DNA of 64,000 nucleotides from Amycolatopsis vastitatis (GCF_002234595.1 NZ_NMUL01000012.1:434001-498000), one strand, 5' to 3'; counted from the stretch's first letter, positions 24,521 through 33,148 are shown. Translations and numbers: made by a program. Notes: generated from the letters alone by a model not told the origin.

Positions 24521-25543
24521 TTGGCGCGCAACGACTGGAGCAAGCTGGACGAGTCCGACGTCCGCGTGCGTCCGGGCAAGGGCACCAGGCCTCGCAGCAA
24601 GCGCCGTCCCGAGCACGCCGACGCCGTCACCGCCATGGTCATCGGCAAGGACCGCGGCCGCTGGACCTGCGCGGTCGACGCCGATCCGGCCCAGGTGATC
24701 ACCGCGATGCGGGCCCGCGAAATGGGCCGGACGCCGGTGGTCGTCGGCGACCGGGTCGGCATCGTCGGGGACGTCTCCGGCAAGCCGGACACGCTCGCGC
24801 GGATCGTCCGGGTCGACGAGCGCACCAGCTCCCTCCTGCGCACGGCCGACGACACCGACCCGTACGAGCGGCTGGTCGTCGCCAACGCCGAGCGCCTGCT
24901 GATCGTCACCGCGCTGGCCGACCCGCCGCCGCGCACCGGCTTCATCGACCGCTGCCTGGTCGCCTGCTACGCGGGCGGCGTCGAGCCGGTGCTGTGCCTG
25001 ACGAAGGCCGACCTGTCCAGCCCGGACGAGCTCCTGGCCGGGTACGCGGGTCTCGACATCCCGGTGATCGTCAGCCGGTACGACGAACAGCCCGAAGGCC
25101 TCGACGAGTTGCTGAAAGACCGCCTGACCGCGCTGGTCGGCCACTCCGGTGTCGGCAAGTCGACATTGGTCAACCGCCTGGTCCCGGACGCCGACCTGGC
25201 CGTCGGCGTGGTGAGCGGGGTCGGCAAGGGGCGCCACACGTCCGTCGCGGCGGTGGCACTGCCGCTGCCGGACGGCGGCTGGGTGATCGACACGCCCGGC
25301 GTGCGGTCGTTCGGCCTGGCCCACGTCACCGCGGACGACATCGTCGACGCCTTCGAGGAGTTCGCCGCGGCCGCCGAGGAGTGCCCGTCCGGCTGCGGGC
25401 ACCTGGGGCCGCCGGAAGACCCGGACTGCGCGCTCGACGACGTCGTCACCGAAGGCAAGGCGAGCCCCGAGCGGCTGGCGTCACTGCGGCGGCTGCTGGC
25501 TTCTCGCGGGGGCCACGATGTGACTCGCGTCACAGAGACCTGA
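24521..25543 (+). CDS. rsgA: Ribosome small-subunit-dependent GTPase RsgA
   Basis: 340 residues, circularly permuted GTPase acting late in 30S maturation. An N-terminal OB fold (about 40-115) is followed by the G domain with TKAD, GHSGVGKST and DTPGVRSFG, then the zinc site CPSGCGHLGPPEDPDC. The TTG at 24521 (ARNDWSKLDESD) is chosen from the family N-terminus and the preceding GAGGACGAGGG; an in-frame GTG at 24491 is possible. Transcribed away from the SOS-peptidase operon. Confidence 0.93.
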   Translation: MARNDWSKLDESDVRVRPGKGTRPRSKRRPEHADAVTAMVIGKDRGRWTCAVDADPAQVITAMRAREMGRTPVVVGDRVGIVGDVSGKPDTLARIVRVDERTSSLLRTADDTDPYERLVVANAERLLIVTALADPPPRTGFIDRCLVACYAGGVEPVLCLTKADLSSPDELLAGYAGLDIPVIVSRYDEQPEGLDELLKDRLTALVGHSGVGKSTLVNRLVPDADLAVGVVSGVGKGRHTSVAAVALPLPDGGWVIDTPGVRSFGLAHVTADDIVDAFEEFAAAAEECPSGCGHLGPPEDPDCALDDVVTEGKASPERLASLRRLLASRGGHDVTRVTET

Positions 25544-25644
25544 GACAACCGGGAACCGATCGCCGATCGTCACCGTCACAGCGGTAACCAATCACCCGAT
25601 AAGGCGATATGCCGAGCGGAAGATCCGACTCTGAGGGGAACTCA

Positions 25645-26538
25645 ATGCGCAAGACCACCCTGGTCGCGGCGGGCGCCGCGCTGGTGCTCACGCTGACCGC
25701 GTGCAGCGGCAATTCCGCCACCGGCACCGCACAGCCGGCGGCCGCGGGCGGGCAGTCCCAGGACGGCGGCAGCCGCGGGCTCGCTTCGCCGTTCACCGAC
25801 GCGATCCAGCTGGCGTCGGCGTCGAAGAAGGGCACCGAGCAGTCCAAGTCGGTCAAGTTCACCATGACGGGCTCCGCCGCCGGCCAGACCCTCAAGGCGA
25901 ACGGCGCGATGGCCTTCGACGGCGCGCAGACCAGGTTCTCGATGACGGCCACCGCGGCCGGGCAGACCACCGAAATGCGCCTGGTCGACCAGGTCATGTA
26001 CATCAAGCTGCCCGCCGAAGAGCGGAAGCAGATGGGCACGGACAAGGCGTGGGCCAAGGTCTCGGCCGACGGCTCCGACCCGCTGTCGCAGGCGCTGGGC
26101 GGCGCGCTGTCGCAGTCGGCGGAGCAGAGCGACCCGAGCAAGATGCTCGACCAGATCTCCAAGGCGGGCCGGATCGTCTCGTCCGACCAGACCGAGCTGA
26201 ACGGCCAGAAGGTCAACCACTACAAGGTGGTGATCGACCTCGCCAAGGCCGTCGACCAGATCGCCGCCCAGGTCCCGGCCGCCGCGCGCGAGCAGGTCAC
26301 CGAGAAGCTCAAGGGCAAGGACATCAAGATTCCGGCCGAGGTGTGGCTGGACGAGGAGAACCTGCCCGTGCAGATGACCATGGACCAGGGCCCGATGATG
26401 CAGGCGCTGGGCGCGCCGGCCGGTGACGCGAAGTTCACGATGAAGTACACCGACTGGGGCACCCAGGTCGACGTGGCGGCCCCGCCGGCCGACCAGGTCG
26501 TCGACCTCGGCGAGCTGATGAAGAAGGCCGGTCGCTGA
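25645..26538 (+). CDS. LppX/LprAFG-like lipoprotein (first of pair)
   Basis: 297 residues. Type II signal peptide with lipobox LTAC (MRKTTLVAAGAALVLTLTAC; lipid-modified Cys at 20), then a Ser/Gly/Ala linker and a beta-rich domain of the LppX/LprG type that in mycobacteria binds lipids at the outer face of the membrane. AGGGGA precedes the ATG. The second half is paralogous to the next gene: LDQISKAGRIVSSDQTELNG aligns with LGEIRTAGTIVSAERTDLGG. A true terminator separates them, so they may be expressed independently. Confidence 0.8.
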   Translation: MRKTTLVAAGAALVLTLTACSGNSATGTAQPAAAGGQSQDGGSRGLASPFTDAIQLASASKKGTEQSKSVKFTMTGSAAGQTLKANGAMAFDGAQTRFSMTATAAGQTTEMRLVDQVMYIKLPAEERKQMGTDKAWAKVSADGSDPLSQALGGALSQSAEQSDPSKMLDQISKAGRIVSSDQTELNGQKVNHYKVVIDLAKAVDQIAAQVPAAAREQVTEKLKGKDIKIPAEVWLDEENLPVQMTMDQGPMMQALGAPAGDAKFTMKYTDWGTQVDVAAPPADQVVDLGELMKKAGR

Positions 26539-26558
26539 CCGGGCGACACTGAGTAGCG

Positions 26559-26590
26559 GCGCCTCCCCCGAACGAGTTCGGGGGAGGCGC
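26559..26590 (+). terminator. Intrinsic terminator with T-run
   Basis: GCGCCTCCCCCGAAC and GTTCGGGGGAGGCGC form a long GC stem, followed by TGTGTTTTTG. It is the clearest classical intrinsic terminator in the window, and lies between the two paralogous lipoproteins. Confidence 0.85.
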
Positions 26591-26607
26591 TGTGTTTTTG
26601 TTGCACC

Positions 26608-27360
26608 ATGCGCAAAGCCGCCGTCGTGCTGCTGCTCGCCCTGCTGGCGGGCGGGTGTTCCGACCCGCCACCACCCCCCGCGTTCGGCGACGCGCGAGAG
26701 CTGGCCGACGCCGCCACGGCGGCCACCACGAGCGGCGGCTCGGCGAAGTTCGGCACGGACGTCGCCGTCGGCTCGGTCCGTTCGAAGGGCCAGGGCCAGG
26801 CGCGGTTCGGCGCGGGCGGGACCGCCCAGGTGATGACGACCGACTTCATCGGCGAGCCGATGGAGGTGCGGCTGGTGGGCGGGAAGCTGTACGCGAAGGT
26901 GCCGGAAGGTTCGCGCGACGAGGTCGGCGCGGGCAAGCCGTGGGTGGTGGTCGCGACGGACGGAAGCGACCCGTTTTCCCAGGTGCTCGGCGGCAGCCTG
27001 GCGCAGCTGACCGCACAGAACGACCCGGCGCACACGCTGGGCGAAATCCGGACGGCGGGCACGATCGTCTCGGCGGAGCGCACCGATCTCGGCGGAGTGG
27101 CCGCGGAGCACTACCGCGTCGAACTCGACCTGGCTCGCCTGGGCACGGACCTGCCCGCGGGCCTGTCGGCGGAGGAGGCGGGCCGGCTGGGCGGCAAGTT
27201 CCCGGTCCAGCTCTGGCTCGACGACGCCCACCGTCCACTGCAGATCGTGCTGGACCTCTCGCCGATCCTGCAGGGCGCCGAAGCCCGGATCACAACCCAC
27301 TACACGGACTGGGGCGCACCGGTCGACGTCCAGCCACCGCCGCCGGGTGAGGTGGGCTGA
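26608..27360 (+). CDS. LppX/LprAFG-like lipoprotein (second of pair)
   Basis: 250 residues, paralogue of the preceding gene by tandem duplication. Lipobox LAGGC gives lipidation at about Cys17, followed by a short Pro run and the same beta-rich domain. It lacks the longer Ser/Gly linker of its partner. The ATG lies 18 bases after the terminator hairpin with no clear Shine-Dalgarno sequence, so it may be leaderless or use read-through transcript. Likely carries a lipid or hydrophobic ligand; that is inferred from the family. Confidence 0.78.
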   Translation: MRKAAVVLLLALLAGGCSDPPPPPAFGDARELADAATAATTSGGSAKFGTDVAVGSVRSKGQGQARFGAGGTAQVMTTDFIGEPMEVRLVGGKLYAKVPEGSRDEVGAGKPWVVVATDGSDPFSQVLGGSLAQLTAQNDPAHTLGEIRTAGTIVSAERTDLGGVAAEHYRVELDLARLGTDLPAGLSAEEAGRLGGKFPVQLWLDDAHRPLQIVLDLSPILQGAEARITTHYTDWGAPVDVQPPPPGEVG

Positions 27361-27585
27361 TCCGGCGGCCTGCGGGCCTCAACGGCCGACGCCCCCACCC
27401 TTCCCGGGCAGGGTTCCGGCAAAGTCGCCAAGCGTGACGCCCGCCGTAGTCTCGACCCCGGGGTCGAGACATTTTCACCCCCGGCCTCCGCAGAGCCGGT
27501 CCGCCTGTTCGGCTAGGCAGGGGCAGACACTCGGCGGGGCTGCGGCACGTGCGGCGGGCTGGTGCTCGGCTCCGCGGTGCTCGGA

Positions 27586-27645
27586 TGTCGTGAACGACTC
27601 GTTCATGACCTCTGACGACAGGAAAGAGTCGTTCATGACGTCGCG
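27586..27645. repeat. Two tandem 30-nt repeats (second locus)
   Basis: Units at 27586-27615 and 27616-27645 share AGTCGTTCATGAC-type cores with the pair at 17011-17070. The first unit is closer to a true palindrome (GTCGTGAACGA then TCGTTCATGAC). Confidence 0.8.
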
Positions 27646-27767
27646 GATCCGTCCATAGGCGGACTTTGCCGGAACCCCCGCCCCGGAAACTTCCCCCGCC
27701 CTCCCTGGGGGGCGTCCCCAAGTCCAGTCTACCGGCCACCCCCGACGGAAACTCCGGCTCAGCCGCA

Positions 27768-27799
27768 GTTGTCCACAAGCGCGCTCGCCTGTGGACAAC
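27768..27799. promoter_or_regulatory. Inverted pair of DnaA-box-like 9-mers
   Basis: GTTGTCCACA (27768-27777) and TGTGGACAAC (27790-27799) are perfect inverses with a 12-base spacer. TTGTCCACA is the preferred DnaA box of high-GC actinomycetes. The palindrome ends at the base before the DUF6912 stop codon. It could also serve as a terminator stem. Confidence 0.55.
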
Positions 27800-28291
27800 T
27801 CAGAGAAGCTCCAGCAGGAACGGCAGTTCCTGAGGCGCGTACCAGGCCAGCTCGTGGTCCTCGGCGTCGCCCAAAGTGAACTCCGCGTCCGGATCGCCGA
27901 GGTCCGCCGCGTCGATCACCGCGGCCGCCGCCGCCACCGCGTCCGCCGCCTCGGGGGCGTCCACGTGGATCGCCGCCACCGCCGACAGGGGGATCGGGCC
28001 GCCAATGCGGACCACCGGGGCGTCCAGGTCCGGGCGCAATGTCACGCCCGCGACGTCCGCCGAGACCACCACCCGGCGTGGCTCGCCCTTCTCCTCCGCC
28101 GCGATCAGGCGCAACGACGCCCGGGCCGCGTCGAGCAGCGCCGCGTACTCCAGCTCCTCGTCCGAACCGCTCACGTACGCCTCGCGCAACGCGGGCGTCA
28201 GCGCGAACGCCGTCCCGCTGCGGGCGCGGAACTCCCCCGAAGACTCGAGGTCGCGAAGCATCGCGATGGTCGCAGGCAGATAGACCCTCAC
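27800..28291 (-). CDS. DUF6912 family protein
   Basis: 163 residues, starting MRVYLPAT and rich in Ala and acidic residues, which fits the actinobacterial DUF6912 family of unknown function. No membrane segment or catalytic motif is visible. The GTG start overlaps the acyltransferase stop in a GTGA. Its stop touches the inverted DnaA-box pair. Confidence 0.72.
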   Translation of the reverse strand: MRVYLPATIAMLRDLESSGEFRARSGTAFALTPALREAYVSGSDEELEYAALLDAARASLRLIAAEEKGEPRRVVVSADVAGVTLRPDLDAPVVRIGGPIPLSAVAAIHVDAPEAADAVAAAAAVIDAADLGDPDAEFTLGDAEDHELAWYAPQELPFLLELL

Positions 28292-29694
28292 CAGTGCGCA
28301 CCCTTCAGCTCTTCCAGGGACTCTTCGATCATCCCGGCCAGGAGGTCGACGTCAAAAGCGGCCTTGCGGTCGCCGTTGAGTCCGAAGTAGACGCCGCCGT
28401 GGTAGGACGTCACCCCGATCGCCAGCGCCTGGGTGCGCATCAGCGGCATCACCGGGAACATCTCGACCAGTCTGGCCTCTCCCGCGTACATCGGCACCTG
28501 GGGGCCCGGTGAATTGGTCACCATGACGTTGAAGATGCGCCCGGACAGCGACCCCGCCGCTCGCGCGCCGAGGGAGTGCAGGGTAGCCGGGGCGAACCCG
28601 CCGACCTTGAGCAGCCCGCGCGCGGCGACCGGGCGGCCCGAGTCGAGGTGCTCGGCCATCGCGTGCCCGACGTGCTGCAGCCGCAGCACCGGGTTCGGCT
28701 CGCCGACCGGCAGGTCCACCAAGTACGCCGCCACCTGGTTGCCGATCAGGGCGGGCGTCGAGTACTCCGCCGTCTCGGCGTCGCGCACCGCCAGCGGCAC
28801 CAGCGCGCGGACCGTCGTGTTCGGCGTCAGCTGCTCCTCGCGCGAAAGCAGCCATTCGCGCAACGCGCCCGTGACGGCGGCGAGCACGACGTCGTTGACC
28901 GTGCCGCCGTGTGCCGCGCGGATCTTCCGGAAGTCCTCCAGCCGCGTGCGCACCACGGAGAACACGCGGCCGCTCGACACCCGGACGTTCAGCGGTCCGG
29001 GCGGCGCCGGGCTCACCAGTGTGCGCAGCGCCGACGCGACCCCGCCGACGGTCTCGGCGAACTTCCCCGCCGACGCGACCGCGTCGTTCGCCGCCGACCG
29101 GACGTTCTCCACGACCTCGCCCGGCCGCTGCACGCCTTCGCTGATCGCGTCCAGCACCAGCTGGGTGCGGCTCGGCTCGCGGCGCGGCGTCCAGATGTCC
29201 TCGAACGGCTCCGGCTCGGCCGGTGTCGGATCGAGGATGAGCTGCCCCAGCTCGATCGTCCCGACACCGTCCACAACGGACTGGTGGGTCTTCGTCACCA
29301 GCGCCACGCGGTCGCCCGCCAGTCCCTCGATGAAGTACGCCTCCCAGAGCGGCCGCTCCGGCGACAACCGCCGCGACATCAGCCGCGCGACCAGGTCGAA
29401 CAGCTGCTCGTCGCTGCCCGGCTGGGGCAGCGCCGAGCGCCGGACGTGGTAGTTCAGGTCGAAGTCGACGTCGTCCACCCACACCGGGCGCGCCAGGTGG
29501 CCCGGCACCTCCAGCACGCGCTGCCGGTACCGCGGCAGGAACGCCAGCCGCGCGCCGATCAGGTCGAGCAGCTGCGCGTAGCCGAACCCGGACCGCGGGC
29601 GCTCGAAGATCGCCACCCCGCCGACGTGCATCGGCGTCGCGTGGTCCTCGAGGTAGAGGAACGAGGCGTCCAGCGCGGAGAGGCGGTCGGGCAT
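28288..29694 (-). CDS. Wax ester synthase/diacylglycerol acyltransferase (WS/DGAT, Tgs-like)
   Basis: 468 residues, the usual length. N-terminal LSALDASFLYLED and the C-terminal NVMVTNSPGPQVPMYAGEA are family hallmarks. The active-site HHxxxDG is HQSVVDG here (H137, Q138, D142, G143): the second His, normally the general base, is Gln. Such variants exist in actinomycete paralogues and their acyltransferase activity is uncertain. If active it would esterify diacylglycerol or fatty alcohols at the membrane. It sits where, as I recall, mycobacteria carry tgs3. ATG at 29694; coupled to the DUF6912 gene. Confidence 0.88.
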   Translation of the reverse strand: MPDRLSALDASFLYLEDHATPMHVGGVAIFERPRSGFGYAQLLDLIGARLAFLPRYRQRVLEVPGHLARPVWVDDVDFDLNYHVRRSALPQPGSDEQLFDLVARLMSRRLSPERPLWEAYFIEGLAGDRVALVTKTHQSVVDGVGTIELGQLILDPTPAEPEPFEDIWTPRREPSRTQLVLDAISEGVQRPGEVVENVRSAANDAVASAGKFAETVGGVASALRTLVSPAPPGPLNVRVSSGRVFSVVRTRLEDFRKIRAAHGGTVNDVVLAAVTGALREWLLSREEQLTPNTTVRALVPLAVRDAETAEYSTPALIGNQVAAYLVDLPVGEPNPVLRLQHVGHAMAEHLDSGRPVAARGLLKVGGFAPATLHSLGARAAGSLSGRIFNVMVTNSPGPQVPMYAGEARLVEMFPVMPLMRTQALAIGVTSYHGGVYFGLNGDRKAAFDVDLLAGMIEESLEELKGAHW

Positions 29695-29728
29695 AGGGCG
29701 ATCCTTACACAGTGAAAGACTGCCCGGT

Positions 29729-30490
29729 GTGGGTGATGAGTCGACAATCTCGCCGAAGGACCGCTTCCTGACCGTGTACGGCCGGAAGCCGGTGCTGGAG
29801 GCGCTGGCGGACGACGGCCTGCGGGTGGACAAGGTGATCCTCGCCGACACCGCCCGCGGCCCCGGCGCGACGGAAATCCAGCGTGCGGCGAAGGCGGCGG
29901 GCGTGCCGGTGCAGCGCGCCAGCGCCCACCGCGTCAAGGTCCTCGCCGGCAACGGCAAGCAGGACCAGGGTGTGCTCGCCGACGTCGTCGCACCGCGGAT
30001 GCGCGCCCTCGAAGCGGCGCTGTCGGATCGTCGGCCGCCGTCGCGCGTGCTGCTGCTGGACGGCATCACCACGCCGGCGAACGTCGGCATGATCCTGCGG
30101 ACGGCGACCGCCGCGGGACTGGACGGCGTGATCGTGCCACGCCGCGGCGTCGCGGCACTGGACCCGCTGGTGGTCAAGGCCTCGGCCGGGGTGGCGTTCC
30201 GCGCCCCGGTGCTGCGCTGCGGCTCGGCGCGGGAGGCCGCCGAGATGCTCGCCGAAGCGGGCTACGGGCTCTACGCGCTGAGCGCGTCGGCGAAGACCAC
30301 GGTGTTCGACGTCGACCTGCCGCAGCGCGCCGCGTTCGTCCTCGGCGGCGAGACGGCCGGGGTCGGCGGGGAGGTCGGCGAGCTCGTCACCGAGTGGCTG
30401 TCGATCCCGATGCCGGGTGAGGTCGAGTCGCTGAACGTCTCGGCCGCCGCCGCGGTGCTGGCGTTCGAGCTGGTCCGCCGCGCGCGCTGA
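29729..30490 (+). CDS. TrmH/SpoU family RNA methyltransferase
   Basis: 253 residues. An N-terminal substrate-binding domain (VYGRKPVLEALADDGL) is followed by a SPOUT knot domain: TTPANVGMILRTATAAGL (motif 1), FVLGGETAGV (motif 2) and SLNVSAAAAVLAFELVRR (motif 3). Transfers methyl from SAM to a ribose 2'-OH in rRNA or tRNA. Start GTG at 29729, divergent from the acyltransferase across 34 bases. Could confer thiostrepton-type resistance if it targets 23S rRNA, but nothing shows that. Confidence 0.92.
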   Translation: MGDESTISPKDRFLTVYGRKPVLEALADDGLRVDKVILADTARGPGATEIQRAAKAAGVPVQRASAHRVKVLAGNGKQDQGVLADVVAPRMRALEAALSDRRPPSRVLLLDGITTPANVGMILRTATAAGLDGVIVPRRGVAALDPLVVKASAGVAFRAPVLRCGSAREAAEMLAEAGYGLYALSASAKTTVFDVDLPQRAAFVLGGETAGVGGEVGELVTEWLSIPMPGEVESLNVSAAAAVLAFELVRRAR

Positions 30491-30493
30491 CCC

Positions 30494-30895
30494 CTACTCG
30501 GCCGGGAACAGCGCGGCGAGTTCGGTCAAGGTCTCTTCGACCGACTGGTGCCGCACCCCGACCATGCCCGCCTGGACCGCGCCGCGGACGTTCGTCACGG
30601 AGTCGTCGACGAACGCGCAGCGCGCGGCGGGCAGGCCGAGGCGGTCGGCCGCGAGCAGGTAGACCGCCGGGTCCGGTTTGGCCACGCCGACCTCGCCGGA
30701 GAACACCAGAGCGTCGAAATAGTCGAACATCGTGTTCTTGACCTCGTTCGACGCACCGGGGGCGTTGGACAGCAGCGCGGTGCGGATGCCCCGTTCGCGG
30801 GCGGCTGCCAGGTAGTCGTACAACCGGCCGGCGTCGGGATCGGTGAGAACTCCGGCGAAATCGACCAATAGTCCTTTCAGCACCCCGCACACCAT
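30494..30895 (-). CDS. HAD-IA family hydrolase
   Basis: 133 residues, short because it lacks most of the cap domain. Motif I is LLVDFAGVLTD: the nucleophile Asp is present but the usual second Asp at +2 is Ala. Motif II is ALLSNAPG, motif III is the KPDP Lys, and motif IV is AFVDDSVTN. Loss of Asp+2 is typical of HAD proteins with altered or non-phosphatase chemistry. Start ATG at 30895 or the GTG four codons later. Its stop is three bases from the TrmH stop. Confidence 0.8.
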   Translation of the reverse strand: MVCGVLKGLLVDFAGVLTDPDAGRLYDYLAAARERGIRTALLSNAPGASNEVKNTMFDYFDALVFSGEVGVAKPDPAVYLLAADRLGLPAARCAFVDDSVTNVRGAVQAGMVGVRHQSVEETLTELAALFPAE

Positions 30896-31081
30896 AGCCG
30901 GGGCGGTGGCGCGGCGTCTCGCACAGCGGAACGACGTCACAGCGGCTTAGCGCATCAGCTTCCGGGAATCCACGGCTTCGGCGGTTCTTCCCCGGATCGT
31001 GCGATTCCTGTCTCCTTTTCGGCCGCTTCGCCCCTCTAAGCGGTTGGAGGCGGCGAAATGCCGGGTCCGGGAGGGGAGGAA

Positions 31082-31540
31082 ATGATCGAGGAACACCGCT
31101 TGAGAACGCTGTTGCACTACGAGGTGCCTCGCCGGGCGGACCGGCCGGAGACGGTGACATCACGGGAGCACCGCCGCGGCGGGTCACGGTGCCCGGCGCC
31201 GAGGCAGCTCGAAGCGAGTGAGGTGGGCCGGCTGCTGAACATGCTGCTGGAGGCGTACGACGGCCGCCGCCCGGCGGCGCAGGTCCGCGCCTTGGTGGCC
31301 CCGGAGGTCTACGCGGGCCTCAGCGGGCCACGGCAGGCACGGCCACGGCACCGGACGCAGACGATCCACACGTGCACCCCGGTGCCGGACGTGGTCGAAG
31401 CCTGCGCCCGCGTGGAGGCGGACGGCCGGTCGTTCGCGCTGGCGGCCCGCTTCACCCGCACGCCGACGGGCTGGCGGTGCGTGCGCTTCGCGCTGCTGAA
31501 GCCGCAACGTCCCGGCCAGCCGAGCCGGCGAGCGGCATGA
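31082..31540 (+). CDS. Rv3235-like (DUF6459) family protein
   Basis: 152 residues. A basic N-terminal stretch is followed by a compact domain (EVGRLLNMLLEAYDGRRPAAQVRAL, then EACARVEADGRSFALAARF and GWRCVRFALL). This matches the actinobacterial family typified by Rv3235, which lies near secA in mycobacteria as it does here. No function is known. ATG at 31082 with GGGAGGGGAGGAA upstream. Confidence 0.8.
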   Translation: MIEEHRLRTLLHYEVPRRADRPETVTSREHRRGGSRCPAPRQLEASEVGRLLNMLLEAYDGRRPAAQVRALVAPEVYAGLSGPRQARPRHRTQTIHTCTPVPDVVEACARVEADGRSFALAARFTRTPTGWRCVRFALLKPQRPGQPSRRAA

Positions 31541-31863
31541 GGCGCCGCGGCGGGGCCCGGGCTCCGCCTCCGGGCCAGGGTGAATCCGTGGCGCTTCGCT
31601 CGGCATCACTGGTGAAGCGGTGCGACGCACCTGACTGAGGCCCGGCGATCCCGCGGCCGAGGAGAACCGCGGTCCCCACCGCGCTCGACAACCCGGGCGA
31701 CGACTGCGCTCAATTCGCCAAGGCGCCGCGGACCCGCGACTCGAAATGAGTCCGCGCGGTCTCGGCTTCGCGAACCAGCGCGGCACCACCCGTCAAGTCC
31801 GCGAACTCGCGGCCCAAGCCTGGCCCGCGTGAACGATCGTTTACCCGCCGATCGGCGGGCCCG
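31541..31863. other. Gap between convergent genes
   Basis: 323 bases. Contains a GC-rich REP-like hairpin (GGCCCGG at 31554-31560 with CCGGGCC at 31570-31576) just after the Rv3235-like gene, and the P450 terminator (31842-31861). Nothing else is recognisable. Confidence 0.55.
31842..31861 (-). terminator. Terminator hairpin after the P450 gene
   Basis: CCCGCC-GATC-GGCGGG core (31844-31859) directly downstream of the P450 stop on the minus strand, followed there by GTAAACGATCG. Confidence 0.5.
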
Positions 31864-33081
31864 TTAACGGTCGCTCACCGCCACCGGCAGGGTCGACAAG
31901 CCGCGCAATGTCGTTGTCGGGTTCCACTCCGGGGTGCCCGCCAACGTCAGCCGTGGGCGGCGGCGGGCCAGTTCGCGGAACGCGATCCGGCCCTCCAGCC
32001 TCGCCAGCGGGGCGCCCAGACAGAAGTGGATGCCCTGGCCGAACGCCAGGTGGCGGCCCGGTGCCCTGGCCGGGTCGAACAACTCCGGGGCCGGGCCCGT
32101 CGCCGGGTCGCGGTTGGCCGCTCCGATCAGGACGATCACCTGGCTGCCCGCCGGGACCGCCACCGAGCCGACAGCCGTGTCGCGCAGGGCCGTGCGTGCC
32201 GTCAGCTGGACCGGTGAGTCGTAGCGCAGCACCTCTTCCACCACCTGGGCCGCGTGTTCGCCGTCCGCGCCCAGCGGCTTCAGGCCGTCCGGGTGGCGCG
32301 ACAGCGCCAGGACACCGTTGCCGATCAGGTTCGTCGTCGTCTCGTGGCCCGCGATCAGCAGCAGCGTGAGCGTCACCAGCAGCTCGCCCTCGCTGAGCAC
32401 GTCGCCGGCGTCGGACACCGCGACCAGCGCGGACAGCAGGTCCTCCCCCGGTTCGCGCCGTCGGCGCTCCGCCAGTTCGTGGAAGTAGCCGATGAACGAC
32501 TGCCGCGCCCGGACCGCCGGTTCCACCGTGTCCGGGTGCTGCAAGAACGGTGGATCCAGTGCCCGCGCCATCGCGTGCGACCACTCCGCGAACCGCTCGC
32601 GGTCGTCCAGCGGCACGCCCAGCAGCTCGGCGATCACCTCGACCGGCAACGGTTTCGCGAGCGCCGTCATCACGTCGAACTCGGCAGGCGCGCGGTCGAT
32701 GAGCGATGCGGCGATCTCTTCGATCCGCGGCGCGAGCTGCTCCACCATCCGCGGGGTGAACGCCTTCGCCACCAGCCGCCGCAGCCGCGTGTGGTCGGGC
32801 GGGTTCAGCGACAGGAACGCCCGGACCACGCGTCCCGACTCGTCGACCGGCTGGTCCGGGAGCCGGTCCGCCGGATCCAGGTACTCGGGTTCCGGGTGCC
32901 CGAAGGCCGGGTCGCGCAGCACCTGCGTGGCCTCGGCGAGGCCGCTGACCGCGAACATCCCCTCGGCCAGTGCCGCGACCGGCAGGCGCTCACGCCACCG
33001 CCGGTAGTGCGGGTACGGGTCCGGCCGCCGCTCGGCGCCGAACAGCGCGAAGAACTCCTGTGGATCCGCCGGCGCCGTCAT
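31864..33081 (-). CDS. Cytochrome P450
   Basis: 405-residue soluble bacterial P450. I-helix oxygen-binding LIAGHETTTN, K-helix EEVLRYDSP with the ExxR motif, and the heme loop FGQGIHFCLGAPLARLE with the axial Cys at about 350. It needs a ferredoxin and reductase; none is adjacent (the Rieske protein at 43.5 kb is not the usual partner). Substrate unknown; comparable CYP105/107-type enzymes hydroxylate polyketides or xenobiotics. ATG at 33081. Lies alone between the Rv3235-like gene and secA, an insertion into an otherwise conserved neighbourhood. Confidence 0.93.
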   Translation of the reverse strand: MTAPADPQEFFALFGAERRPDPYPHYRRWRERLPVAALAEGMFAVSGLAEATQVLRDPAFGHPEPEYLDPADRLPDQPVDESGRVVRAFLSLNPPDHTRLRRLVAKAFTPRMVEQLAPRIEEIAASLIDRAPAEFDVMTALAKPLPVEVIAELLGVPLDDRERFAEWSHAMARALDPPFLQHPDTVEPAVRARQSFIGYFHELAERRRREPGEDLLSALVAVSDAGDVLSEGELLVTLTLLLIAGHETTTNLIGNGVLALSRHPDGLKPLGADGEHAAQVVEEVLRYDSPVQLTARTALRDTAVGSVAVPAGSQVIVLIGAANRDPATGPAPELFDPARAPGRHLAFGQGIHFCLGAPLARLEGRIAFRELARRRPRLTLAGTPEWNPTTTLRGLSTLPVAVSDR

Positions 33082-33148
33082 GGCGCCACCCCCATTCACG
33101 ACACCGGGGCGCGCGAACCAGCCGCGCGCCCCGGATCACGTCCACACG

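Larger units (their letters stand above)
27361..27799. other. 439-base gap between convergent genes
   Basis: No credible gene. Contains two 30-nt repeats (27586-27645) and a pair of inverted DnaA-box 9-mers directly against the DUF6912 stop (27768-27799). The remaining ~220 bases after the lipoprotein are featureless. Confidence 0.6.

Noticed and set aside
27768..27799. A replication origin
   Set aside because: Only two DnaA boxes, no AT-rich element and no dnaA/dnaN neighbours.
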